From assembly GCA_964463605.1 (NCBI GenBank), contig CAYXBZ010000030.1, positions 1 through 11,619 on the forward strand: DNA of 11,619 nucleotides, given 5' to 3'. The notes under the pieces are model-generated. The model searched no databases and was not told the DNA's origin. It saw only the letters and a list, made by a program, of their open reading frames with translations. Below, piece by piece: positions 1 to 8,377 of this stretch. Numbering within the stretch: position 1 is the stretch's first letter; each line of letters opens with the position of its first letter. The translations under genes and the position numbers were made by a program. This DNA is from DAOLOF01 sp964463605 (lineage in GTDB: Bacteria; Patescibacteriota; Microgenomatia; UBA1400; PJMF01).

Positions 1-1790
1 GCTACCAAGGCAGTGCAGAAGATTTGAGTGAAGGCAATTATAGATTTATTTTCGACACGACTACTTTAATTGACGGTGTTTATACTGCTCGCCCTTCAAT
101 ATTTGATAAAGCTGGAAACAGAACCCGACCCTCTGCGCAGTTTACAGTTGACAACACACCTCCTTCCTCAACCATCACCAATCCCGAAGGTGACACTTGG
201 CATAATGGGCCAATCACCATTGAGGGCAATACTACTGATGAAAATGGTATAGTTGAAGTTTTACTCTCAGCTGCTCTTTTTGATGTAGACACAGATACAT
301 GTGGAGAGTACTCAGAAATCACAACTTTAAATTCTGATTCAGCTCAGTCTGATTTTACTTGGAGCTATGACTGGACTCCTTCAGCTGAAGAAAGCTACTG
401 CATTAAAGCTCAAGGCACTGATGTTGCTGGCAATCCAGAAACTACAGCAGTAGTGCAAAATATTATTTACGATATTACTATTCCTGAGATCGGTGTCACT
501 ATTGATCCGGAAGACGCAGACGGCTCTGGTAACTGGTACATTACAAGACCAACTCTCACCTTAACTGCCAACGACAACTTTGAGGTTGATGTTATTCAAT
601 ATCAATGGAATAGTGATAGTGAAACAGGTTGGAAAAAACATGAAGGTACACAAATTAGTTTAGATGCTCCTTCTGAAGGCACTAACCGCCTTTACTATCG
701 AGCAATAGATAAAGCAAAAAACCAGTCAGAGATTGATGAAACCTCTGACACAGGAGTTTACACAGTGCGCTGGGACGCCACAGACCTCACCCAAGGTCCA
801 CTTAATGTCTCAGCCGATCCCAACCCAACTAGCGGCTCAACTTCAAGCATATCCTGGGACAAGGCTACCGATAACATCGGTATAGCTCATTATAAAGTTA
901 CTTGGGATCTGCGAGATGGTGATGATAAACACTCCAAAAATGTGAGCAGCGACACCATTGAAACAACGATACGTGATCTTCAGGAGGGTGTTTACAAGGT
1001 AACTGTAACAGCCTTTGATCACGCTGGACACAGCAAATCGGCTAGCATCGACTTAACAATTAACCGCACCGCTCCTGCCGCTCCAACCTTAACTCTGGAG
1101 TCAACTGGAGAAGGCACAGCCTCACTTTCATGGAATGAGGTTGAGAATGCTATCGATTACATTATTCTTTATGGAGTCGAGTCGGGCAGCCACATATATG
1201 CAGCTAGAGTGGGCAATATCACTGAGTTTACCGTTGAAGGCTTAACTGCCGGCAACTACTACTTTGTGGTGAGGGCAATTGACAATGTTGATAATCAGAG
1301 TTCGAACTCCAATGAGGTAAGTACAGGAGACATTCTCGGAGCGGCTTTAGGCACTGGGACTGGTGGACCGGCAGTTGGATTTCAAGAGGTTGGCGATGTG
1401 TTGGGTGACCAAACAGATCAAGAGCCGACAGCTGAGGAGATGGAGCAAGCATTACTTGAGGCAGAACAAGACGGAAGAGTTCAAGGCGCAGCCATCGATT
1501 GTTCTGGATGGAAAATTAGTTTACCTTGGATTGTTTTAGGCTTGCAACTTGCATTATTGTTTGCAGTAGAAATCTTGTTGAGACAAGATTCATCGGCTGT
1601 TAAACAGGTAATTACCCTGGGAATAACGATCACAGCAGTTGCGAGTTATTATTTATTAAGAAACTCTGACTGCTTTGCTCCAAGTAGTATCAATATGCTT
1701 GTAAATAAAGGTTTCTGGTTGATATCGATTGTGATTTCAGCAGCAACACGGGTGCTAGGCTATGGTTTCATTGAAGTGGTTGAGAAGTGA
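1..1790 (+). CDS. Ig/fibronectin-repeat surface protein with three C-terminal membrane helices (5'-partial)
   Basis: The reading frame (first full codon at base 3) is open to the left edge, so the N-terminus and any signal peptide lie outside; about 595 residues are visible. Five beta-sandwich repeats each end in a related motif: DKAGN (base 105), DVAGN (420), DKAKN (708), DHAGH (1017) and DNVDN (1281), roughly 260-315 bases apart. This is the pattern of bacterial Ig-like and fibronectin type III domains; the last one (about 1066-1325) is the most FnIII-like. A Gly/Glu/Gln-rich linker follows and carries GDILGA and GDVLGD. Three hydrophobic segments come next (about 1515-1580, 1609-1668, 1711-1777), with a short charged tail. 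Predicted topology is repeats outside and C-terminus inside, so it is likely a cell-surface adhesin, sugar-binding or scaffold protein. No enzyme domain is visible in this part. It ends with TGA. The function is inferred from architecture only. Confidence 0.8.
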   Translation, partial: YQGSAEDLSEGNYRFIFDTTTLIDGVYTARPSIFDKAGNRTRPSAQFTVDNTPPSSTITNPEGDTWHNGPITIEGNTTDENGIVEVLLSAALFDVDTDTCGEYSEITTLNSDSAQSDFTWSYDWTPSAEESYCIKAQGTDVAGNPETTAVVQNIIYDITIPEIGVTIDPEDADGSGNWYITRPTLTLTANDNFEVDVIQYQWNSDSETGWKKHEGTQISLDAPSEGTNRLYYRAIDKAKNQSEIDETSDTGVYTVRWDATDLTQGPLNVSADPNPTSGSTSSISWDKATDNIGIAHYKVTWDLRDGDDKHSKNVSSDTIETTIRDLQEGVYKVTVTAFDHAGHSKSASIDLTINRTAPAAPTLTLESTGEGTASLSWNEVENAIDYIILYGVESGSHIYAARVGNITEFTVEGLTAGNYYFVVRAIDNVDNQSSNSNEVSTGDILGAALGTGTGGPAVGFQEVGDVLGDQTDQEPTAEEMEQALLEAEQDGRVQGAAIDCSGWKISLPWIVLGLQLALLFAVEILLRQDSSAVKQVITLGITITAVASYYLLRNSDCFAPSSINMLVNKGFWLISIVISAATRVLGYGFIEVVEK

Positions 1791-1887
1791 TTGAGTGCAA
1801 AGACATGAATAAATAGTTGAAGAACTGTGATTTTAAGTCAAACGACTCTTTCAACTTTCTGATGTCATTCTGTATATTTTGATAGCC

Positions 1888-1915
1888 TTGAACCACCAAG
1901 TATTTCTTATATACT
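1888..1915 (+). promoter_or_regulatory. Candidate promoter for the GH130 gene pair
   Basis: TTGAAC (1888-1893) and TATACT (1910-1915) are separated by 16 bp and match the sigma-70 -35 and -10 consensus at 4/6 and 5/6 positions. A TTTCTT (1903-1908) / AAGAAA (1917-1922) inverted repeat brackets the -10 box and could bind a regulator. A start near 1922 would leave about 40 nt before the ATG at 1964. The rest of the 173-bp gap (1791-1963) shows no gene. Confidence 0.35.
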
Positions 1916-1963
1916 AAAGAAAGTATAAACCATCGCAGTTGGTTGAGTTGTTTTGTTGTATCT

Positions 1964-3628
1964 ATGAAGAAAGTATTAAACCTTTTTCCAAATAAAAAAA
2001 AGAAGTTTACTCCCCAAAAAACTTATGTTTGTGAGCACAAAAGAAATGTTTACATACTTGTTACTAGTGAGTTAACCGGCAAAGTAGAGCGAGCCGCCAT
2101 CAGCGAAAACGGATTTATCTTTGAAACTCATAAGCCAAGTGCCAAAGAAGTTCGTGAGTATCCGCATCTTCAGCAAAAACTTAAAGAGTTTTTACATGAT
2201 CGTTATCACTCACACATTGCTCCCGGTAGTGAAAATATTGATCCCAATAAGTTAGTTATTCAAAATGCTTTTACAACTGATGAGGGAGTGCTGGTTTTTT
2301 ATCATTATCATCAAGATGGACAGTACACAGTTGGAGCAGTGGGTTTTACCAAAGGTGATGATCCGCAGGTTATTTGGAGACATTCCGATCCAATTTGGCA
2401 GATGGGCGATATGTGTGTTGGTCAGCCAATCAGTTTCTTAAACTTACTTAAAATCAAAAATCAATTTGTGGCTTATTGGGTGGTTGAAAATGAAGGTGTG
2501 TGGGCCACTGCATACCCCAACTATCGCATCACTGAACAAATTAATTTACGTAAAAAATCTCAGTTGCAGCGACCCAGTAAAAATCCTCTTATTGCTCCCA
2601 ATGAAAGAAATTCATGGGAATCATTTACTACTTTCAATCCAGCTGCCTTGTACGATGCGGGCAAAGTCCATCTTTTTTATAGGGCTCAGGGATATGACTA
2701 TGTTTCTTCTGTTGGATATGCTACCAGTTCTGATGGGTTAACCATCAACGAGAGATTTGATAAACCAATTTACAAACCAACTCAACCTTTTGAGTGCACT
2801 GTTGCTCCAGGCCAACTTAATATGGAGTTTGTTTCGGCTGGATGCGGAGGTTGTGAGGATCCCCGCGTAACTAGGATTGGGGATAAAATCTATATGACCT
2901 ATGTAGCATACAACGGTTACTCTGAACCAAGAATTGCTATGACCTCGATTACCCTTAAGGATTTTCTTGATCACAATTGGTTGTGGACTCATCCGATTTT
3001 GATTTCACCTCCTGGAGTGGTTGATAAGAGCGCCTGCATCTTGCCCGAAAAAATTAATGGCAAATATGTGGTTTTTCATCGAATTTTCCCCGATATTTTA
3101 ATTGATTTTGTGGATGACTTAAATTTTTCCCAAGGTCAATATCTAAGAGGTCAGTACAAAATCAGTCCTCGATCGGCTATGTGGTGGGACAGTCGCAAAA
3201 TTGGCGCTGGAGCACCACCTTTAAAAACAAAAGACGGTTGGTTGCTGATTTATCAAGCTATCGATGATAAAGAGGGACATCGCTATAAGGTGGGGGCAAT
3301 GCTATTGGATTTAAATGATCCTACGCAGGTACTGTATCGATCTCGTCAACCGATTATTGAGCCTGACGAGTGGTATGAAAATGACGGCTTCAAAGCGGGA
3401 GTGGTTTATCCATGTGGGGCTGTGATCTTGAATGATCGTTTATTTGTGTACTATGGTGGAGCAGATTCATATGTTTGCGTAGCAACTGCTCACTTGGATC
3501 AATTTTTACATCAACTGAAAACAACTGGAGCTCCCCATGTTAATCCAACAATAATTGATCTAGAAAAACACAAGAAAAAAAAGAAAACCAAAACATCAAC
3601 CTTTAAGAAGAGTAGTTCCAGAAAGTAA
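1964..3628 (+). CDS. GH130-family glycoside phosphorylase/hydrolase with an extra N-terminal propeller-like region
   Basis: The 554-residue product starts at ATG 1964; an in-frame TTG at 1943 would add seven residues, and neither start has a clear Shine-Dalgarno. Residues ~207-540 form a full GH130 five-bladed-propeller domain. Visible motifs are FNPAA, FYRAQ, GCEDPRV with the expected catalytic Asp299, EPRIA, PEK (Lys363), FHR (His372-Arg373), WWD, GAPPLKT and VVYPCGA near the end. GH130 enzymes phosphorolyse or hydrolyse beta-mannosides; the retained Arg, Lys and His residues at the sites that bind phosphate in phosphorylases favour a phosphorylase, but the sugar linkage cannot be read from the sequence. 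Residues ~1-205 are not standard for the family, yet contain a stretch resembling the GH130 late-blade pattern (VLVFYHY, VGAVGF, VIWRHSDPIW). There is no signal peptide, so it is probably cytoplasmic. Both ends are very basic (KKKKK near residue 15 and a Lys/Ser tail). The next GH130 gene begins 5 bp after its stop. Confidence 0.85.
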   Translation: MKKVLNLFPNKKKKFTPQKTYVCEHKRNVYILVTSELTGKVERAAISENGFIFETHKPSAKEVREYPHLQQKLKEFLHDRYHSHIAPGSENIDPNKLVIQNAFTTDEGVLVFYHYHQDGQYTVGAVGFTKGDDPQVIWRHSDPIWQMGDMCVGQPISFLNLLKIKNQFVAYWVVENEGVWATAYPNYRITEQINLRKKSQLQRPSKNPLIAPNERNSWESFTTFNPAALYDAGKVHLFYRAQGYDYVSSVGYATSSDGLTINERFDKPIYKPTQPFECTVAPGQLNMEFVSAGCGGCEDPRVTRIGDKIYMTYVAYNGYSEPRIAMTSITLKDFLDHNWLWTHPILISPPGVVDKSACILPEKINGKYVVFHRIFPDILIDFVDDLNFSQGQYLRGQYKISPRSAMWWDSRKIGAGAPPLKTKDGWLLIYQAIDDKEGHRYKVGAMLLDLNDPTQVLYRSRQPIIEPDEWYENDGFKAGVVYPCGAVILNDRLFVYYGGADSYVCVATAHLDQFLHQLKTTGAPHVNPTIIDLEKHKKKKKTKTSTFKKSSSRK

Positions 3629-3633
3629 TTCAA

Positions 3634-5574
3634 ATGAAAAAACCACAAATAGAGCAAGCAAAAAGATCAACCGCTAATCCTCTGCTTTCACCTGTTGAGC
3701 AGAATGCATGGGAGGCCGAGGCAACCTTTAATCCAAGTGTGATTAAAGATGAATCAGGAGTGTACCACATGCTTTATCGTGCTCTTTCTAAAGAAGTTGA
3801 GTATCATGGGCATAGGATGATGTTGTCATCTATAGGTTATGCAAAAAGTAAAGATGGCGTACACTTTTCTGATAGAGTACAGTTGATTAAACCTGAATAC
3901 GAATGGGAGAAATATGGTTGTGAAGATCCACGGGTGACAAAAATTGATGGTAAGTATTACATTTTCTATACTGCCTTGGCTAATTATCCTCCTTCGGCCG
4001 ATGGTATCAGAGTGGCAGTAGCAATCTCAAAAGATCTAAAAACAATTGAAGAGAAACATCTAGTTACTCATTTTAATGCTAAAGCTATGACACTTTTTCC
4101 GCAAAAAGTGAAAGGCCAATATCTAGCGGTTTTAACTCCAAATACCGACAACCCCCCGTCATCAGTTGGTTTAGCTAAGTTTGATAGGATTGAAGATATT
4201 TGGTCACCAGGTTACTGGGAAAGGTGGTATCAAGAACTTGATGAGAACTCGATAAATCTGTGTCGCATTGACAACGATCAAGTTGAGGTGGGAGCTGTTC
4301 CAGTCAAGACAGATCACGGCTGGCTATTAGTCTATGCTCATATTCAAAATTACTACACTGAAGATAAAAGAATTTTTGGAGTTGAGGCAGCCTTGCTTGA
4401 TTTAAACAACCCTCAAGAGATAGTAGCTAGAACCATGGCTCCATTTTTAATTCCTCAAGAGAAGTATGAACTTGAGGGCTTGATTCCCAACGTGATCTTT
4501 CCCACTTCTGCCAGAATTGAAGAGGACAGATTGCTGATTTATTATGGAGCAACCGACAACCATTGCGTATTGGCAACTTTAGATTTCAAGGAATTGATGG
4601 ATCACATGTTAGCCAATCCCTTTAAAGAGACTTTTTCTCTCACAAAATATCATCGCAATCCGATTTTAACTCCTCGCTCCGAAAACTTTTGGGAAGCTAA
4701 CTCGGTGTTTAATCCGGCGGCTATCCATGAAAATGGGAAGTTTTATTTAGTTTATCGAGCTCAATCTCCTGATAATACATCTACCCTAGGTTTGGCTGAA
4801 AGCGATGATGGTTTTCATTTTCAACGTTATCACGAGCCAGTTTATGTACCTCGAATGCCTTTTGAACAAAAGGCTGAGGCAGGTAGACTTTCGGGCTGTG
4901 AAGATCCTCGTATCACTAAGCTAGGCGATGAGTTCTTTTTGCTTTATACAGCTTATGACGGAATTAGGCCACCGAGAGTGGCGATTTCCTCGATTGCTGT
5001 AAAGGATTTTGTTAATCATAACTGGCAGTGGTCCGAGCCAAAAGTTATCTCTTCTCCTGAAATTGATAACAAAAACTCTTGCCTGCTTTCGGAAAAAGTT
5101 AATGGTAAGTATGTTATTTTTCATCGAGTTGAAGGTCTAGAAATTGCCATCGATTACTTTGATGATTTAAGTGAGCTGCAGCAAGAAGAGGTGTGGCTTG
5201 AAAAAGAACAATCAATTATGCCTCGAAAAAACTGGTGGGATGGAGCCAAGATAGGAATTGCTGGTCCTCCTCTAAAAGTGGAACAGGGATGGTTGTTACT
5301 TTATCACGGAGTATCAGACATTGATCATCATTATCGTGTAGGATACATGCTACTGGATAAAGATGATCCGGGTACGGTGCTTTATCGAAGTACCTACCCA
5401 ATTCTTCGTCCTACAGAAGAGTTTGAGCGAATTGGAGACGTTGACAATGTAGTTTTCCCCTGTGGTGCGGTAATAGTGAATGGGACTCTTTTTGTTTACT
5501 ACGGTGGAGCCGACAAAGTGGTTTGTGTAGCTACTGCTCAGATTGATGAGTTATTGGCTCAAATAAAATTATAG
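3634..5574 (+). CDS. Tandem two-domain GH130 protein
   Basis: The 646-residue protein starts at an ATG 5 bp after the preceding GH130 stop, so the two are probably co-transcribed and translationally coupled. It holds two complete GH130 domains about 327 residues apart: residues ~15-330 (NPLLSP, FNPSV, LYRAL, GCEDPRV with Asp98) and ~342-646 (NPILTP, FNPAA, VYRAQ, GCEDPRI with Asp424, WWD, GPPLK, VVFPCGA). Known GH130 proteins usually have one such domain of about 300-400 residues. Domain 2 keeps Lys488 and the His497-Arg498 pair and resembles the domain of the upstream gene closely. Domain 1 keeps Lys158 but has Leu-Thr (167-168) where the others have His-Arg, and TSA in place of the late PCGA motif. 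It may therefore be a hydrolase, have another specificity, or serve as a non-catalytic sugar-binding module. No signal peptide or membrane helix is present. The 3' end overlaps the convergent ATPase gene by 6 bp. Confidence 0.85.
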   Translation: MKKPQIEQAKRSTANPLLSPVEQNAWEAEATFNPSVIKDESGVYHMLYRALSKEVEYHGHRMMLSSIGYAKSKDGVHFSDRVQLIKPEYEWEKYGCEDPRVTKIDGKYYIFYTALANYPPSADGIRVAVAISKDLKTIEEKHLVTHFNAKAMTLFPQKVKGQYLAVLTPNTDNPPSSVGLAKFDRIEDIWSPGYWERWYQELDENSINLCRIDNDQVEVGAVPVKTDHGWLLVYAHIQNYYTEDKRIFGVEAALLDLNNPQEIVARTMAPFLIPQEKYELEGLIPNVIFPTSARIEEDRLLIYYGATDNHCVLATLDFKELMDHMLANPFKETFSLTKYHRNPILTPRSENFWEANSVFNPAAIHENGKFYLVYRAQSPDNTSTLGLAESDDGFHFQRYHEPVYVPRMPFEQKAEAGRLSGCEDPRITKLGDEFFLLYTAYDGIRPPRVAISSIAVKDFVNHNWQWSEPKVISSPEIDNKNSCLLSEKVNGKYVIFHRVEGLEIAIDYFDDLSELQQEEVWLEKEQSIMPRKNWWDGAKIGIAGPPLKVEQGWLLLYHGVSDIDHHYRVGYMLLDKDDPGTVLYRSTYPILRPTEEFERIGDVDNVVFPCGAVIVNGTLFVYYGGADKVVCVATAQIDELLAQIKL

Positions 5575-8277
5575 ATACTCTTTTTTTCGAGCCAATTTGT
5601 GAGCTTCTCCAATCCATAATACCAGGGATGAGAGGAGAGCGATTTTGATCACTTCCCACGTACTAAGCGGAGCAAACCTAAAGATATCCATAAAAAATGG
5701 ATGAGACATGACGATGTACTGCAAAAATAATGAAAAGAGCACTGCAGCCACGATATACTTATTGGTTAATATTCCAATCTTGAACAGTGATAAATTTAAA
5801 GATCTCATGTTAAAAATGTTAACCAGCTGAGTAAAACACATCGCGCAAAATGCTCCTGTTCGAGCCTTGTCTAATCCCTGAGGAAGATAGGTAATAAAGA
5901 TCCACATTGATAGTAGCACCATTAAGACTGTAATCGGAGCAAGGAAACTGATCATTTTTTTAGATAAAATATTCTCCTCTGTTGTTCTTGGTGGATGATC
6001 AAGAACATCACCGTGCCCTGGTTCAGCAGCCAAAGCAATATCCACCACTCCATCAGTTACTAAGTTAAGCCATAAAATTTGTGAAGCAAGTAAAGGCAAC
6101 GGTAGCCCCATGATAACCGAGGAGATAATGATAATATCTTCGGCAAAGTTTGTGGTTACCAAAAAGGCACTAGCTTGGCGAGTGTTGTCAAAAACAATCC
6201 GACCTTCTTCAACGGCATCGATTAGTGAAGCAAAATTATCATCTGCTAAAACAATATCACTTGCTTCACGAGCTACATCGGTGCCAATGTTACCCATCGC
6301 TATCCCTATATTGGCTTTCTTGAGAGCTAGAACATCATTTACTCCGTCTCCAGTCATGGCAACATTGTGCCCTTGATCTTGAAGACCGCTTAAGATTTTT
6401 AACTTCATGTCTGGGGTTAGACGAGAAAAAACATTCACTTCATTGATTGCTTGTTTGAACTCATCTGAACTGAGTTTTTCTAACTCTTCACCGGTTAATG
6501 AAAGAGGAAATTTGTTGGGCTTTGTGTTTTGATCAATGATGTTAGATTGTTGAGCAATAGCTAAGGCTGTTTCTTTGTGATCGCCCGTTTTCATGATGAC
6601 GCGAATGCCAGCTTTTCTGGCTTTCAAGACGGCTTCTGCCGCACCTTTTCTTGGAGGATCAATCATGCTTACAAATCCAAGAAAGATCAACTCGTTAACC
6701 GCTTCGTGAGATAAATTCCGCCTGTCTTTTTCAGATGGCTTGTAAGCCAAGCCTATAGTTCTCATAGCTTGTGAAGAGGCTTTTTTAACCTGATCTAAAA
6801 ACTCCTGTTTTTCTTCTTGCGAGAAGCTTTCCACTTTTCCGTTTTTTTGAAGTTTGCTAGAGAGCTTAATAATAGACTCCGGAGCGCCACTGGCGTGAAT
6901 GAATCTCTTATTTTCTTCTTGTGCCATCACCGCTTTAAACTTAGCCTCTTGATTAAAGGGGAGTTCATCGATAATCTTGATAGACTCCAATCTTGATTTA
7001 TAACTAGCTTTATAAGCTAAAACGGTAAGCGCCCCCTCAGTGGGGTCGCCACTTACGGAGTAATTAGGACTTGTCTCGGTTCCTTTATTGATCAATCTGG
7101 CTCGACTGCATAGTCCGGCAGTGGTGATAAGTCGTGACAGAGTTTCGTTATCTTTAGGGTGAATCACTTTTTTATTTTCAAGAATATTTCCTTGAGGAAT
7201 CCAGCCGTTGCCCTCAACTTGAAAAACATGATCAACTAAGTTGATCTGTTCCACGGTCATGGTGTTTTGAGTTAAGGTGCCGGTTTTATCGGTGGCAATG
7301 ACATCAACGATACTTAGTGTTTCAGTGGCAGGCAGAGAACGTATAATGGCATTTTTCTTTGCCATACGATTGGCACCAGTAGCCAAAATTATGACAAGCA
7401 CGGCCGGTAGACCTTCTGGGATTCCAGACACCAGTGAGGCAACAGCAAAAGTAAAAATTTCGGCAAAGGTAAAATCTCTGATAAAAAATCCAACTAAAAA
7501 AGTGATCAATGCGCCAGAGATGGCAATAATCGACATTTGTTTGGTAAGTCTGGCAGTTTTCACTTCGAAATGAGACTTTTCTTTTTTTATTTTTGCTAAA
7601 CTTTGAGCAATTTTCCCAATTGCGGTTTTAGATCCAGTGCTAGTCACAATAAATTTACCTATGCCACCGGCAACAAATGTGCTCATCCAGACAAAATTTT
7701 TGCGATCACCTAAAGTGACTTTGTGAGAAATAGTTCTGATATTTTTTTCAACAGGAAAAGCTTCGCCGGTTAGGGATGACTCAATAGTTCGTAAATTTTT
7801 GGCCTCGATGAGTCTGCCGTCAGCAGGTACTCTGTCTCCTTCCTCTAATAAAATAATATCTCCAGGAACCAATTCATGCGAAGGAATCTCTATCAGTTCG
7901 CCGTCACGGTAAACTTTTGAAGTAGAAACCACTATTTCCTTGAGAGCTTCAATCGCTTTGTTGGCTTTAAACTCTTGAATAAAACCGATCAAGGTGTTTA
8001 AAATCAATACTGCAGCTATGACATAAGTATCTATTCGATGATCAAGGAAATACGTAATAATGGCGGCAGCAACCAATACGTAAACTAGTAAGTTATTTAG
8101 TTGATGCCAAAAAATTTTTAAAGCCACATGCTTGGGCTTATCTTCAGCAATTTCATTAGGACCGTATTTATTTTGACGTTTTAATACTTCAGCCGCCGAT
8201 AAACCGGCTTCAGAATGAGTGTTGAGCCGTTTAAGCGCAGTTTGATATGGTTCTTGATAAAGTGGAGTTGGAGGCAT
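5569..8277 (-). CDS. P-type cation-transporting ATPase, P2A (Ca2+ ATPase-like)
   Basis: This 902-residue product has the full P2 ATPase plan: N-terminal cation-ATPase domain, M1-M2 (~61-104), actuator domain with TGE (170-172), M3-M4 (~248-300), the phosphorylation motif DKTGT with Asp330, nucleotide-binding domain, hinge motif GDGVND (643-648), and six C-terminal helices. Residues that bind Ca2+ in SERCA have counterparts: PEGLP in M4 (Glu288), NFAE in M5 (Asn710, Glu713) and NLVTD in M6 (Asn738, Thr741, Asp742). The position matching the SERCA M8 glutamate appears to be Gln817, a change also seen in bacterial relatives. It most likely exports Ca2+ (or Mn2+) across the plasma membrane using ATP; the exact ion is an inference. 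The chosen ATG gives a canonical N-terminus and lacks a Shine-Dalgarno. The length is normal and no lesion is seen. It is a single gene with its own candidate promoter and operator-like repeat upstream. Confidence 0.93.
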   Translation of the reverse strand: MPPTPLYQEPYQTALKRLNTHSEAGLSAAEVLKRQNKYGPNEIAEDKPKHVALKIFWHQLNNLLVYVLVAAAIITYFLDHRIDTYVIAAVLILNTLIGFIQEFKANKAIEALKEIVVSTSKVYRDGELIEIPSHELVPGDIILLEEGDRVPADGRLIEAKNLRTIESSLTGEAFPVEKNIRTISHKVTLGDRKNFVWMSTFVAGGIGKFIVTSTGSKTAIGKIAQSLAKIKKEKSHFEVKTARLTKQMSIIAISGALITFLVGFFIRDFTFAEIFTFAVASLVSGIPEGLPAVLVIILATGANRMAKKNAIIRSLPATETLSIVDVIATDKTGTLTQNTMTVEQINLVDHVFQVEGNGWIPQGNILENKKVIHPKDNETLSRLITTAGLCSRARLINKGTETSPNYSVSGDPTEGALTVLAYKASYKSRLESIKIIDELPFNQEAKFKAVMAQEENKRFIHASGAPESIIKLSSKLQKNGKVESFSQEEKQEFLDQVKKASSQAMRTIGLAYKPSEKDRRNLSHEAVNELIFLGFVSMIDPPRKGAAEAVLKARKAGIRVIMKTGDHKETALAIAQQSNIIDQNTKPNKFPLSLTGEELEKLSSDEFKQAINEVNVFSRLTPDMKLKILSGLQDQGHNVAMTGDGVNDVLALKKANIGIAMGNIGTDVAREASDIVLADDNFASLIDAVEEGRIVFDNTRQASAFLVTTNFAEDIIIISSVIMGLPLPLLASQILWLNLVTDGVVDIALAAEPGHGDVLDHPPRTTEENILSKKMISFLAPITVLMVLLSMWIFITYLPQGLDKARTGAFCAMCFTQLVNIFNMRSLNLSLFKIGILTNKYIVAAVLFSLFLQYIVMSHPFFMDIFRFAPLSTWEVIKIALLSSLVLWIGEAHKLARKKEYL

Positions 8278-8297
8278 AGTAAAATTGTTGTTAAATC

Positions 8298-8326
8298 AGT
8301 GTAGCAAATCTCAAGTAATGCTACAA
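8298..8326 (-). promoter_or_regulatory. Candidate ATPase promoter overlapped by a perfect inverted repeat (operator-like)
   Basis: Read on the minus strand, TTGTAG (8326-8321) and TACACT (8303-8298) lie 17 bp apart and could be -35 and -10 boxes (3/6 and 4/6 matches). TGTAGCA (8300-8306) and TGCTACA (8319-8325) are a perfect 7-bp inverted repeat with a 12-bp spacer, overlapping both boxes. That arrangement suits a dimeric repressor controlling the ATPase. Transcription would start about 14 nt before the ATG. The regulator is not identified. Confidence 0.4.
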
Positions 8327-8377
8327 GAATTGATGCATGCAAAAAAATTGACGTTCTAGTTCTTAAATCAGGGGAAG

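Noticed and set aside
2..1790. Recoded TGA (UGA as Gly or Trp)
   Set aside because: The first gene ends at TGA and Trp codons in all genes appear as TGG, so the standard code fits.
1815..1856. AGTTGAA ... TTCAACT inverted repeat after the surface-protein stop, with an inner AGTC/GACT pair, as a possible terminator
   Set aside because: The outer arms are 28 bases apart, the stem is short and AT-rich, and no T-run follows directly, so it does not meet the intrinsic terminator pattern.
1943..1963. TTG start at 1943 for the first GH130 gene
   Set aside because: The added residues are not informative, there is no ribosome-binding site, and the ATG at 1964 is the more usual start.
6110..7573. Plus-strand open frames within 6110-6376 and 7277-7573
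   Set aside because: They are antisense to well-conserved segments of the P-type ATPase and show no domain-like content, so they are frame shadows.
8334..8347. TGCATGCA palindrome next to an A7 run as a terminator for the GHKL gene
   Set aside because: On the transcribed strand the T-run comes before the palindrome, the reverse of an intrinsic terminator, and no stem precedes the run.
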